NCBI GenBank assembly: GCA_002490835.1 | Contig: DKUU01000018.1 | Coordinates: 62,001 to 126,000, forward strand | DNA: 64,000 bases | Source of the DNA: Lachnospiraceae bacterium UBA7196 | Lineage (GTDB): Bacteria; Bacillota; Clostridia; Lachnospirales; Lachnospiraceae | Direction: 5' to 3' | In this document: positions 36,374 to 43,892 of the stretch, piece by piece | Numbering within the stretch: position 1 is the first letter of the stretch | Layout of the letters: each line of letters opens with the position of its first letter | Position numbers and translations under genes: made by a program | The notes under the pieces: generated by a model | Told to the model about the DNA's origin: nothing | The model's database searches: none | Seen by the model: only the letters and a program-made list of their open reading frames with translations

Positions 36374-37944
36374 AAGCAAATGTAACCTATTGGCTGGATG
36401 AGACGGCGGCGCGGTTCCCCGACAAGACAGCCTATGCGGATGAGAAAAAAGAGATCACTTTCGGTAAGCTTCGCACACAGGCCAGACGGATCGGCGGCGA
36501 ATTGGCTCTGCGCGGGCTGTTTAAAAAACCGGTCGCTATTTTTTTGGAGAAAGGCGTCGATGTGCTGCTCTCTTTTATGGGAACGGCTTACAGCGGCAAT
36601 TTTTATTCGCCCATCGACGTGGATATGCCCGGAAGCCGGGTGGATAAAATTCTGGAAGTATTACAGCCGGAGGTCGTCATTACCACGGCGTCCCTCAAAG
36701 AGGTGTTTTCGCAGTATGCCTATGAAGGCGAATTTCTTTTGCTGGAGGAAATCCTGACGGAAGCTGAGACGGAGCAAGATTCGGCTGAGGAAGGAAAGGC
36801 TGTGCAGGCGGAGAAGGGATGCGCCGGCGGCGAGGCGCGGGAAGAGGCTTTGGAGGCGGCGCGCAGGAAGGGCGTGGATACGGACCTTCTCTATGTGCTT
36901 TTCACCTCTGGTTCTACGGGCGTACCGAAAGGCGTGACGATTAACCATCGGGCGGTGATCGACTACATCGACTGGGTGACGGAGACATTTGAAATCACGG
37001 AGAAGGACAGCTTCGGCAATCAGGCGCCCTTTTATTTTGACAATTCCATTTTAGACATTTACAGCGCGTTGAAGACGGGCGCGACAGTCTATATCGTGCC
37101 GAAAAATCTCTTTGCGCAGCCGGTACTTCTCTTGGAATATCTGAAGGAAAAGAAGATCAACACGATTTTCTGGGTGCCGTCTGCGCTGATCGTGGTGGCG
37201 AAGTTAAAGGCGTTCCGCAATGTGGATCTGACAGATATCTTGAAGCGGGTGCTGTTCTGCGGCGAGGTGATGCCGAACAAGCAGCTCAATGTGTGGCGCA
37301 AGTTCCTGCCGGACGTGCAGTATGCGAATCTGTATGGCCCCACGGAAATCACCGACGCCTGCACTTATTATATAGTAGACCGTGAATTTTCTGACGAAGA
37401 AGCGCTTCCTATCGGGTTCCCCATGCCCAATACCGACATCCTTGTCTTAAATGAGAAGGACGAGCTGGTGCAGGGCGACGAGGCCGGCGAACTGTGCGTG
37501 CGGGGCACGTCCCTGTCCATGGGCTATTACAATAACCCCGAAAAAACGAGGGAAGCCTTCGTGCAGAATCCTTTGAATCAGGCGGTGCCGGAGCTGATCT
37601 ATCGCACGGGCGATATCGTAAAGTATAATGAGCGCGGCGAAATCCTCTATCTTTCCAGAAAGGATTTTCAGATCAAACACATGGGTCACAGGATCGAACT
37701 TGGCGAGATCGAGACGGCGGTGTCGTCTTTGGAGGAAATTTCGCAAAATTGCTGTCTTTACGATGAGAAGCATCAAAAGATCGTGCTTTTTATAGAAGAA
37801 AACTTAGATAAAGCATATATTAATGAGAAAATTTCACATCTTGTCCCAGAGTATATGCTTCCGAATAAGGTGATCGTGGTGGATAAAATGCCGATTAATG
37901 CTAATGGTAAGATCGATCGCGTGAAGCTAAAAGAATTGATATAG
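36370..37944 (+). CDS. DltA-like amino-acid adenylation enzyme
   Basis: 524 residues, a stand-alone adenylation domain. Core A3 is LFTSGSTGVPKGV (from about residue 178), A4 APFYFDNSILDIY (about 219), A5 NLYGPTEITDAC, A7 YRTGDIVKY, A8 KHMGHRIELGEIE and A10 NANGKIDRVKL with the catalytic lysine. VLFCGEVMPNKQL keeps the cysteine that in DltA lies against the D-alanine side chain, so a small amino acid such as D-Ala or Gly is likely. It would activate the amino acid with ATP and load the carrier at 38921. A charged low-complexity insert (about residues 135-172) precedes A3. Confidence 0.85.
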   Translation: MKANVTYWLDETAARFPDKTAYADEKKEITFGKLRTQARRIGGELALRGLFKKPVAIFLEKGVDVLLSFMGTAYSGNFYSPIDVDMPGSRVDKILEVLQPEVVITTASLKEVFSQYAYEGEFLLLEEILTEAETEQDSAEEGKAVQAEKGCAGGEAREEALEAARRKGVDTDLLYVLFTSGSTGVPKGVTINHRAVIDYIDWVTETFEITEKDSFGNQAPFYFDNSILDIYSALKTGATVYIVPKNLFAQPVLLLEYLKEKKINTIFWVPSALIVVAKLKAFRNVDLTDILKRVLFCGEVMPNKQLNVWRKFLPDVQYANLYGPTEITDACTYYIVDREFSDEEALPIGFPMPNTDILVLNEKDELVQGDEAGELCVRGTSLSMGYYNNPEKTREAFVQNPLNQAVPELIYRTGDIVKYNERGEILYLSRKDFQIKHMGHRIELGEIETAVSSLEEISQNCCLYDEKHQKIVLFIEENLDKAYINEKISHLVPEYMLPNKVIVVDKMPINANGKIDRVKLKELI

Positions 37945-37975
37945 AAAAATGGCGGTGTAACAGAAAAGGAACGGT

Positions 37976-38833
37976 ATGGATACAAACTTTCGCAGACTGG
38001 TCGTCATCGGCTACGGCAAAGCGGCCGGCGACATCCTCAAATACATAGCCGACAGAAGAGCCGATTACGCTTACCAATTGGAATTTATCGAACACGAGCC
38101 CCATTCCTTAAGCGTCACGGAAAGACTTTGCGCGGAGCGGAACATCCCTTTTCAAAGGATGCCCGAAAAAGCGGCCTTGGCGCAGTACCTTGATGAGATT
38201 TCCGAAAAGACCCTGATCGTCTCCGCCAGCAACAATTTTTTGTTTCCGAAGGCGTTGGTGGAAAAAGAAAATATCACCATTATAAACTTCCACAATGCCC
38301 TTCTGCCGGATTATCCGGGAAGGAATGCGCCGAGCTGGGTTATTTACAGCGGCGAACGGGAGACGGGCATCACTTGGCATTATGTGACGGCGGGGGTGGA
38401 CGAGGGAAGTATCATCGTGCAGAAGCGTTGTGCGATCGGTCCCGATGAGAAGGCCTACGAATTGACGGAGCGTTTGATGAATCTGGCCTGCGAGGGCTTT
38501 GCCGCATGTTTTGACAAGGTTCTTACACAGAGCGCGGAGGCCGTACCGCAGCAGTTTTCGGGTAAGCGGCGCATGTACCGTTCAAAAGAGGTTCCGGGGG
38601 ACGGTTTTCTGGATATCGCGGGGGATGCGGAGGCGGCTTACCGGTTGTTACGCAGCGTGGATTATGGGAAAAGCGAGATATTTCCGCCGCTTCGTCTGTT
38701 GGTAGAGGGACGGGAGGCTGTGGCGGTACGCTATCGCAAAATCGCGCCGCAAAAGCGGGAAGAAGGGGAAAATCTGATCTACCTGCCGCTACAGAGCGGG
38801 GACTTGCTCAAAATAAAATATCGGATGTTATGA
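37976..38833 (+). CDS. N10-formyl-THF-dependent formyltransferase within the Dlt-like operon
   Basis: 285 residues. The formyltransferase triad is complete: N104-F-H106 in NFHNALLPDYPGRNAP and D142 in TAGVDEGSIIVQ, with GITWHYV between. It lacks tRNA-binding length at the C terminus, unlike methionyl-tRNA formyltransferase, and fits small-molecule formyltransferases. It lies between the adenylation enzyme and the carrier protein, so an aminoacyl-carrier or an amino sugar is a likely amine substrate. The stand-alone gene is analogous to the F domain that formylates aminoacyl-carrier in linear gramicidin synthetase (analogy, not proof). AAAAGGA lies five bases before the ATG. Confidence 0.82.
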   Translation: MDTNFRRLVVIGYGKAAGDILKYIADRRADYAYQLEFIEHEPHSLSVTERLCAERNIPFQRMPEKAALAQYLDEISEKTLIVSASNNFLFPKALVEKENITIINFHNALLPDYPGRNAPSWVIYSGERETGITWHYVTAGVDEGSIIVQKRCAIGPDEKAYELTERLMNLACEGFAACFDKVLTQSAEAVPQQFSGKRRMYRSKEVPGDGFLDIAGDAEAAYRLLRSVDYGKSEIFPPLRLLVEGREAVAVRYRKIAPQKREEGENLIYLPLQSGDLLKIKYRML

Positions 38834-38857
38834 AATCATGTAAGTAGCAGAATAAAC

Positions 38858-38887
38858 GCGGGTACGATTTCGCTGCATATCGCCCGC
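38858..38887. other. Hairpin upstream of the carrier-protein gene
   Basis: GCGGG (38858-38862) plus CGAT (38865-38868) pair with ATCG (38879-38882) plus CCCGC (38883-38887). It sits in the 87-base gap before the carrier gene; it may tune expression or stabilise RNA. Confidence 0.5.
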
Positions 38888-38920
38888 AATGGTACATCAT
38901 TGAGAAAGGATAGAAAAACA

Positions 38921-39151
38921 ATGGAAGAAAAAGTGTTGGAAATTCTGGAAGAATACTGCGAGGAGGCGCTCACCTACGAGGGCGACAATATGATGGAGGA
39001 GGGGATCATCGACTCTTTCACGGTCATCAACATCGTGAGCGAGCTGGAGGACGCCTTCGATATCGAGATTGACGCCAAGTACGTGGTGGCGGAGAACTTT
39101 AAGAATAAGGAGGCGATCTTGGAGCTGGTGGGACGCCTGCTGGAAGATTGA
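38921..39151 (+). CDS. DltC-like acyl/peptidyl carrier protein
   Basis: 76 residues from the ATG at 38921 (AAAGGA ten bases upstream). It is acidic and helical, with GIIDSFTVINIVSELEDAF; the serine of DSF (about residue 38) is the phosphopantetheine site. The second half (FDIEIDAKYVVAENFKNKEA) matches the carrier fold. The single-domain size and the DSF context resemble DltC. It would carry the amino acid loaded by the upstream adenylation enzyme to the MBOAT protein. It needs a 4'-phosphopantetheinyl transferase, none of which is in the window. Confidence 0.88.
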   Translation: MEEKVLEILEEYCEEALTYEGDNMMEEGIIDSFTVINIVSELEDAFDIEIDAKYVVAENFKNKEAILELVGRLLED

Positions 39152-39235
39152 AAATTGAAATTTTCAATCGCGAGATTTGTGTCTGCGCGTTGCTTGCCAC
39201 AAACTCGGTTAAGTGAATCTCAGTTATGCTGAGAT
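39146..39235. other. Three successive hairpins between carrier and MBOAT genes
   Basis: GATTGAAAATT (39146-39156) pairs with AATTTTCAATC (39159-39169), overlapping the carrier stop codon. CGAGATTTGTG pairs imperfectly with CACAAACTCG (about 39170-39206). ATCTCAG (39217-39223) pairs with CTGAGAT (39229-39235). None has a T-run. They could act as RNA stability or attenuation elements that keep carrier levels above the membrane protein. Confidence 0.6.
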
Positions 39236-39261
39236 AAAGCAGCGTAGAAATGGGGTAATGT

Positions 39262-40848
39262 ATGCAGTTTTTGTCGGGTGGCTTTGTGATCCTGTGGGTG
39301 ATAACCTTCGCCCTCTATTATCTGCTTCCCTCGAAATGCCAATGGATGCTTCTGGCCGTCATGAGCGGCCTTTTTTACGTGGCCGGAATGGGTTCGGGGC
39401 CTCTCGCGTTAGGGATCATAGTGACTGCCCTTTCCACCTACGTTTGCGGGAGGCTGCTCGCGGAGAATCTTGCCGCGCAGAAGGAAGCCTTGTCACATTG
39501 CACGGACAAGGAGGAGAAAAAGGCGGTCAAGTCTGCTTATGAAAAGCGCAGGAAACGGCTGCAGATCCTTCATTTTGTATTGAATCTGGGGATTTTGCTC
39601 TGCGGCAAGTACATGTCTGCGATCCTGCCGTTTCTGCGGGAAGGCCGTTTGTTATCGCCTGTAAGCGACGCTTTCTTTTCCCGGATCGTGATGCCCCTTG
39701 GCGTCTCTTTCTACACCCTGACAGCGATCGGCTACGTGGTGGACGTCGGCAGGGAGCAGTGCGAGGCGCAGGAAAATCCTCTGAAATTATTCCTGTATCT
39801 GGCCTATTTTCCGGCAATTACGCAGGGACCCTTTCACCGCTATGAAAAGATGCGGGCGGAATTTGCGCGCGAACACGTCTTCGATTACGGAAGGCTGGCA
39901 AGCGGCGTGCAGCGGTTTGTTTGGGGCGCGTTCAAGAAGCTGGTGATCGCGGACAGGCTTGGTATTTTTGTGGGCAATGTGTTTGACGGCGGCAGGACAC
40001 AAATTACCGGCGGCATCTACGCGGTGGCGGTAATATTCTATATGCTGCAGCTCTACGCTGATTTTTCGGGTTATATGGATATGGCGCTGGGTGTCAGCGA
40101 GACCTTCGATATCGCCTTGCCGGAAAACTTTAAGCGGCCTTACTTTTCCACATCGGTGGCGGAATTTTGGCGCCGCTGGCATATCACCCTCGGCGCATGG
40201 TTCAAGGATTATGTGATGTTTTCTTTTGTCATGTCCGACGCGGGGCGAAAACTTGGCAAAGCTGCGAAAAAACGTTTCCCGAATCTGGGAAAACACGTAA
40301 CCGCTTTGGCGGGGACCATGCTCGTCTGGCTCTTCACCGGCCTGTGGCACGGCAGAACGGTAAGTTATTTATTGTGGGGCGTTTATTACGGTATCATTAT
40401 GTGCCTGTCGCTGGTGTTGGAGCCTTGTTATGCAAGTTGGCGGGAAAAGCTGCATATCAGGGAGGGCAGGGTCTGGTCCTTTGTCCGCATGGCAAGGACG
40501 TGGCTGATTGTCTTCGCGGCGGATATCCTGATCCGCACGGGGAGTCTCGCGCAGGCAGGCGAGGTTTATCTGGCGATTCCCGGCAGACTTGGGATCGCGG
40601 CCACTATTGGGACATTGACGGACTACGGCCTTGGCAGATACGCCTTTCTGCTTCTGCTTTTCGCCTGCGGTCTGTGGCTGTTTGTCTCCATATGCGAGGA
40701 GCGCGGTATGGATGTGCGGAAACGCCTTTCGGCCCTGCCCCTGCCGTTTCGCTGGGGCTGCTACTATGCGGTGGCGCTGCTGCTCATCATTACGGGGATT
40801 TACGGCGGGAGCTATGACACGGCGGCGTTCTTGTACCAAAGTTTTTAG
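39262..40848 (+). CDS. DltB-like MBOAT O-acyltransferase
   Basis: 528 residues with about eleven hydrophobic segments. MBOAT landmarks are present: FPAITQGPFHRYEKM (about residue 190), VAEFWRRWHITLGAWFKDYV (about 300) and TGLWHGRTVSYLLWGVYYG with the catalytic-type histidine H363. These proteins pass an acyl group from a cytoplasmic carrier or CoA to an extracytoplasmic acceptor. With the adenylation enzyme and carrier upstream the donor is probably aminoacyl-carrier, as for DltB. The ribosome site is weak, and the three hairpins lie just upstream. Confidence 0.9.
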   Translation: MQFLSGGFVILWVITFALYYLLPSKCQWMLLAVMSGLFYVAGMGSGPLALGIIVTALSTYVCGRLLAENLAAQKEALSHCTDKEEKKAVKSAYEKRRKRLQILHFVLNLGILLCGKYMSAILPFLREGRLLSPVSDAFFSRIVMPLGVSFYTLTAIGYVVDVGREQCEAQENPLKLFLYLAYFPAITQGPFHRYEKMRAEFAREHVFDYGRLASGVQRFVWGAFKKLVIADRLGIFVGNVFDGGRTQITGGIYAVAVIFYMLQLYADFSGYMDMALGVSETFDIALPENFKRPYFSTSVAEFWRRWHITLGAWFKDYVMFSFVMSDAGRKLGKAAKKRFPNLGKHVTALAGTMLVWLFTGLWHGRTVSYLLWGVYYGIIMCLSLVLEPCYASWREKLHIREGRVWSFVRMARTWLIVFAADILIRTGSLAQAGEVYLAIPGRLGIAATIGTLTDYGLGRYAFLLLLFACGLWLFVSICEERGMDVRKRLSALPLPFRWGCYYAVALLLIITGIYGGSYDTAAFLYQSF

Positions 40849-40852
40849 GTTT

Positions 40853-40881
40853 TTGCGCTTATTGGTTATTTATGGTATACT
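40853..40881 (+). promoter_or_regulatory. Probable extended -10 promoter before the NodB-like gene
   Basis: TATACT (40876-40881) preceded by TGG (extended -10), with a weak -35 TTGCGC (40853-40858) 17 bases upstream. It lies directly after the MBOAT stop and about 22 bases before the ATG at 40903, so the NodB-like gene can be expressed apart from the operon. Confidence 0.55.
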
Positions 40882-40902
40882 TTAGGGAAAAAGGAGAAGC
40901 CT

Positions 40903-41661
40903 ATGTTTTCATACGACGATTACAAAGAGATCATTCGCATCATACAGTCTACCGGCAGGCAGTGCGGCTACCGCGAAGCGCTTACAAGGGACCGCTTCAT
41001 TATTATGCGTCACGATGTGGAGTACAGCGTGGACAGGGCTTGGCAGCTCGCAAAAGTAGAGCAGAGCATGGACTTTACTTCCACTTTCTTTTTCCAGTGG
41101 ACGAACAATTCCTACAATATCCTGTCGCGTAAAAATATGGACATCATCAAGGATATGCACGAAAGAGGGCAGCGCATCGGCCTGCATTTTGCCCTAAACG
41201 GCATGACGGATATGGAGCAGATCAAAAAGCGCATCCGTATGGAAATTGATATTTTGAGCGAGATGTTCGGGTTTGAGATCACGGAATTTTCCGTACACAG
41301 ACCTTCCAAGGACGTGCTGCGGGAGAATATCAAGCTGGATGGCGTACTCAACGCTTATCAGGACGAGTTTTTCACTTTTGCAGATAAAATAACAGATGAT
41401 ACTGAATTGGGCGTCAAATATATGTCCGACGCGAATCACATCTGGCGCTATGGCTATCCGGACAAAGAAAATATCACGAAGTTTGATAAAGTGCAGATTC
41501 TGGTGCATCCGTTCGCATGGACCAAGGAAGGACGTAATAATTTTGAGAATTACCGTTCTTTGATACAGGAAAAATATCGCGAACTCGTGGAATCCGTAGA
41601 CAATGAGTGTAAGGATTTCGGAGAATATCGGGAATATTTTATGGGGAAAGACGTCACATGA
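40903..41661 (+). CDS. NodB-like polysaccharide deacetylase-family protein
   Basis: 252 residues. IMRHDVEYSVDRA (H37-D38) corresponds to the first NodB block, RIGLHFALNG (about residue 95) to the H-containing second block, EFSVHRPSKD (about 130) to the third, and ILVHPFAW (about 203) to the last. There is no signal peptide, so the protein is probably cytoplasmic. AAAAAGGAG precedes the ATG. It follows the Dlt-like genes and may remove an acetyl (or formyl) group from an amino sugar, inferred from family and context only. Confidence 0.78.
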   Translation: MFSYDDYKEIIRIIQSTGRQCGYREALTRDRFIIMRHDVEYSVDRAWQLAKVEQSMDFTSTFFFQWTNNSYNILSRKNMDIIKDMHERGQRIGLHFALNGMTDMEQIKKRIRMEIDILSEMFGFEITEFSVHRPSKDVLRENIKLDGVLNAYQDEFFTFADKITDDTELGVKYMSDANHIWRYGYPDKENITKFDKVQILVHPFAWTKEGRNNFENYRSLIQEKYRELVESVDNECKDFGEYREYFMGKDVT

Positions 41662-41770
41662 AAAGTACTTCTAATGCCTATGCTGGCGGCGTTTCGTAAA
41701 GAAGTACCGGGTTTCGAATGAAAGAACGTCGTAAAGCTGACATTCTCTGCGGGAGGAGATATCGTATACT

Positions 41771-43672
41771 ATGTGTGGAATATGCGGAACGATCAGGAAG
41801 CGGGAAATCACACCCGGGCAGCTGAAACAGATGAACGACACCATGTACCACAGAGGGCCTGATGACAGCGGACAGGAATTTTATGAGATGAAAGGCGGCT
41901 ATCAGGTGGGGTTCGCGCAGAGGCGTTTGTCGATCATGGATCTTTCGGCGTTGGGGCATCAGCCCATGCACTCGCCCGACCGGCGTATCAGCGTGGTCTA
42001 TAACGGAGAAATCTATAATTTTAAAGAATTGCGGGAAGAATTGGCGGACTATCCCTTCCGATCCGATTGCGATACGGAAGTCATCATAGCCGCCTATTTA
42101 AAATGGGGGCTTTCCTGTTTGGAGCGTTTTAACGGGATGTTCGCGATCGCGCTCTATGACAGGGAGGACGAGACCGTTTATCTGATTCGGGACCGTATCG
42201 GCAAAAAGCCGCTGTATTACTGGTATCAGGAGGAAGAACTGGTCTTTGCTTCCGAATTAAAACCCATCATGGCCTGCCCTGATTTTCCGGCCGAAATCGA
42301 CAGGGGAGTGCTTTCGCGCTTCCTCTACCAGAAATACATCAACGCGCCGGAAAGTATTTACAAAAATGTGTACAAGCTCCAGCCGGGCGCGATCTTAGCC
42401 TTTCGGGGCGGACAGATCAAGACATGGAAATACTGGAGTGTGAGCGAGGTCTATCAGGCGGCGGTGAAAAATCCGGTGGGAAGTTATGAGGAGGCGAAGG
42501 AACAGCTGAAGGCTCTTCTTGTGCGGGCAGTGTCGCTTCGCATGATCGCTGACGTGCCGCTGGGCAGCTTTTTAAGCGGCGGCTATGACTCTTCGCTGGT
42601 GACGGCGATCGCGCAGAAGCACTCCGCTTCGCCGATAAAGACCTTTTCCATTGGGTTTCATGAGGAAAGATATAATGAGGCGCGTTATGCAAAAGCGGTG
42701 GCGGACTATCTGGGGACGGATCACACCGAGCGCATCATCGATGAGGACGATATCCTGTCGTTGGTAGAAAGTATCCCGAAATATTACGATGAACCTTTTT
42801 CGGATTCCTCCCAGATCCCTACGATGCTGGTCAGCGAGCTGGCAAAGAAGCGGGTGACGGTGGCGCTGTCGGGCGACGGCGGAGATGAGTTTTTCTGCGG
42901 GTATAATCAGTATCAAAATGTCGCGCAGGCGCAGGTGTTGGATCTTGCGGGCGCTGCCGTGCATGGGCTGTGTTCTCTTCCGGGGCTTCGGCGGTTTCAG
43001 CTTGAAAAGCGTCTGCCTTTCAAGGTGCGCGTGATTGCGGGCAACAGGGACCGCGAGACGAAGACGCAGTTTGGCGCCGGAAATTACCCTGCTATGGCGC
43101 GGGCTATGGTGGGAGAGCTTCCGTCGGAAATGCGCGCTCTGCCGATCCACTATCCTGTAGAAAGTAGTTATCAGGTCAAAAACTGGCAGATACGCAGGAT
43201 GCTGTTAGATATGGACACCTACCTGCCGGGGGATATCCTCTGCAAGGTCGATCGCGCCTCTATGAAGTATTCGCTGGAAGCCCGCTGTCCGATTTTGGAT
43301 GCGGATGTGATGGCCTTCTCTTACCGGATCCCTCATGCCTATAAATATGCGTCCGGTGATAAGAAGCATATCCTGAAAGACATTGCTTACGACTATATTC
43401 CGAGGGAACTTTTGGACCGGCCCAAAGTTGGTTTTGGAGTGCCGCTTGATAAATGGCTTAGAGGACCTTTGAAAGAACAACTGTTATCTTATGCGGATGA
43501 TTCACTATTAAAACGTCAAGACCTGTTCGACGTATCACACATGCAAAGCTTCGTAAAAAGATACCTTGAGACGGGTGACAAGGGTCCCGCGACCGGAGAA
43601 AATTACTCCGGACTGGTTTGGTCCTTCTTTACCTTTCAGCAATGGTATGAAGCGTATCATGGTCGCGCTTGA
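41771..43672 (+). CDS. asnB: Glutamine-dependent asparagine synthetase-type amidotransferase
   Basis: 633 residues. The class II glutaminase domain begins with the nucleophile Cys2 (MCGICGTI), then RRLSIMDLSALGHQPM and YNGEIYNFKELREEL. The synthetase domain has the PP-loop SGGYDSS (about residues 269-275) and SGDGGDEFFCGYNQY. Family members in polysaccharide loci amidate uronic acids or related carboxylates rather than making asparagine. The UDP-HexNAc dehydrogenase of this window would provide such an acid (inference). A second copy lies at 46272, with the fusion gene between. The 109 bases upstream hold no gene. Confidence 0.9.
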   Translation: MCGICGTIRKREITPGQLKQMNDTMYHRGPDDSGQEFYEMKGGYQVGFAQRRLSIMDLSALGHQPMHSPDRRISVVYNGEIYNFKELREELADYPFRSDCDTEVIIAAYLKWGLSCLERFNGMFAIALYDREDETVYLIRDRIGKKPLYYWYQEEELVFASELKPIMACPDFPAEIDRGVLSRFLYQKYINAPESIYKNVYKLQPGAILAFRGGQIKTWKYWSVSEVYQAAVKNPVGSYEEAKEQLKALLVRAVSLRMIADVPLGSFLSGGYDSSLVTAIAQKHSASPIKTFSIGFHEERYNEARYAKAVADYLGTDHTERIIDEDDILSLVESIPKYYDEPFSDSSQIPTMLVSELAKKRVTVALSGDGGDEFFCGYNQYQNVAQAQVLDLAGAAVHGLCSLPGLRRFQLEKRLPFKVRVIAGNRDRETKTQFGAGNYPAMARAMVGELPSEMRALPIHYPVESSYQVKNWQIRRMLLDMDTYLPGDILCKVDRASMKYSLEARCPILDADVMAFSYRIPHAYKYASGDKKHILKDIAYDYIPRELLDRPKVGFGVPLDKWLRGPLKEQLLSYADDSLLKRQDLFDVSHMQSFVKRYLETGDKGPATGENYSGLVWSFFTFQQWYEAYHGRA

Positions 43673-43709
43673 CAGTAAAATATGATAAAAAGTTTTAATT
43701 GCGACTGTT

Positions 43710-43729
43710 ATTTTGAAATTTTTCAAAAT
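43710..43729. other. AT-rich hairpin after the first asnB
   Basis: ATTTTGAAA (43710-43718) pairs perfectly with TTTCAAAAT (43721-43729), two-base loop. It lies 38 bases after the stop and could be a weak terminator or operator. The rest of the 220-base gap to 43893 is AT-rich and shows no gene. Confidence 0.5.
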
Positions 43730-43892
43730 AAGTTTTCAGATAAATTCGTGAATTATCACTGAATTCAGACAGGCAAAAATAAATGAAAATTTAATTAAGA
43801 AGTCGTTTTTTGCCGGTTTTTGATGAAAATGCAGGAAGTGAGTGCAGAAATTGCAGAATTTACGTAAAAAATGAAGGAAGTTATGCAAGCCT

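Noticed and set aside
35303..40848. Reading the operon as ordinary teichoic-acid D-alanylation (dltDABC)
   Set aside because: Gene order differs, a formyltransferase is inserted, DltX is not seen, and the setting is a glycan locus rather than a teichoic-acid locus; a true dlt operon may exist elsewhere.
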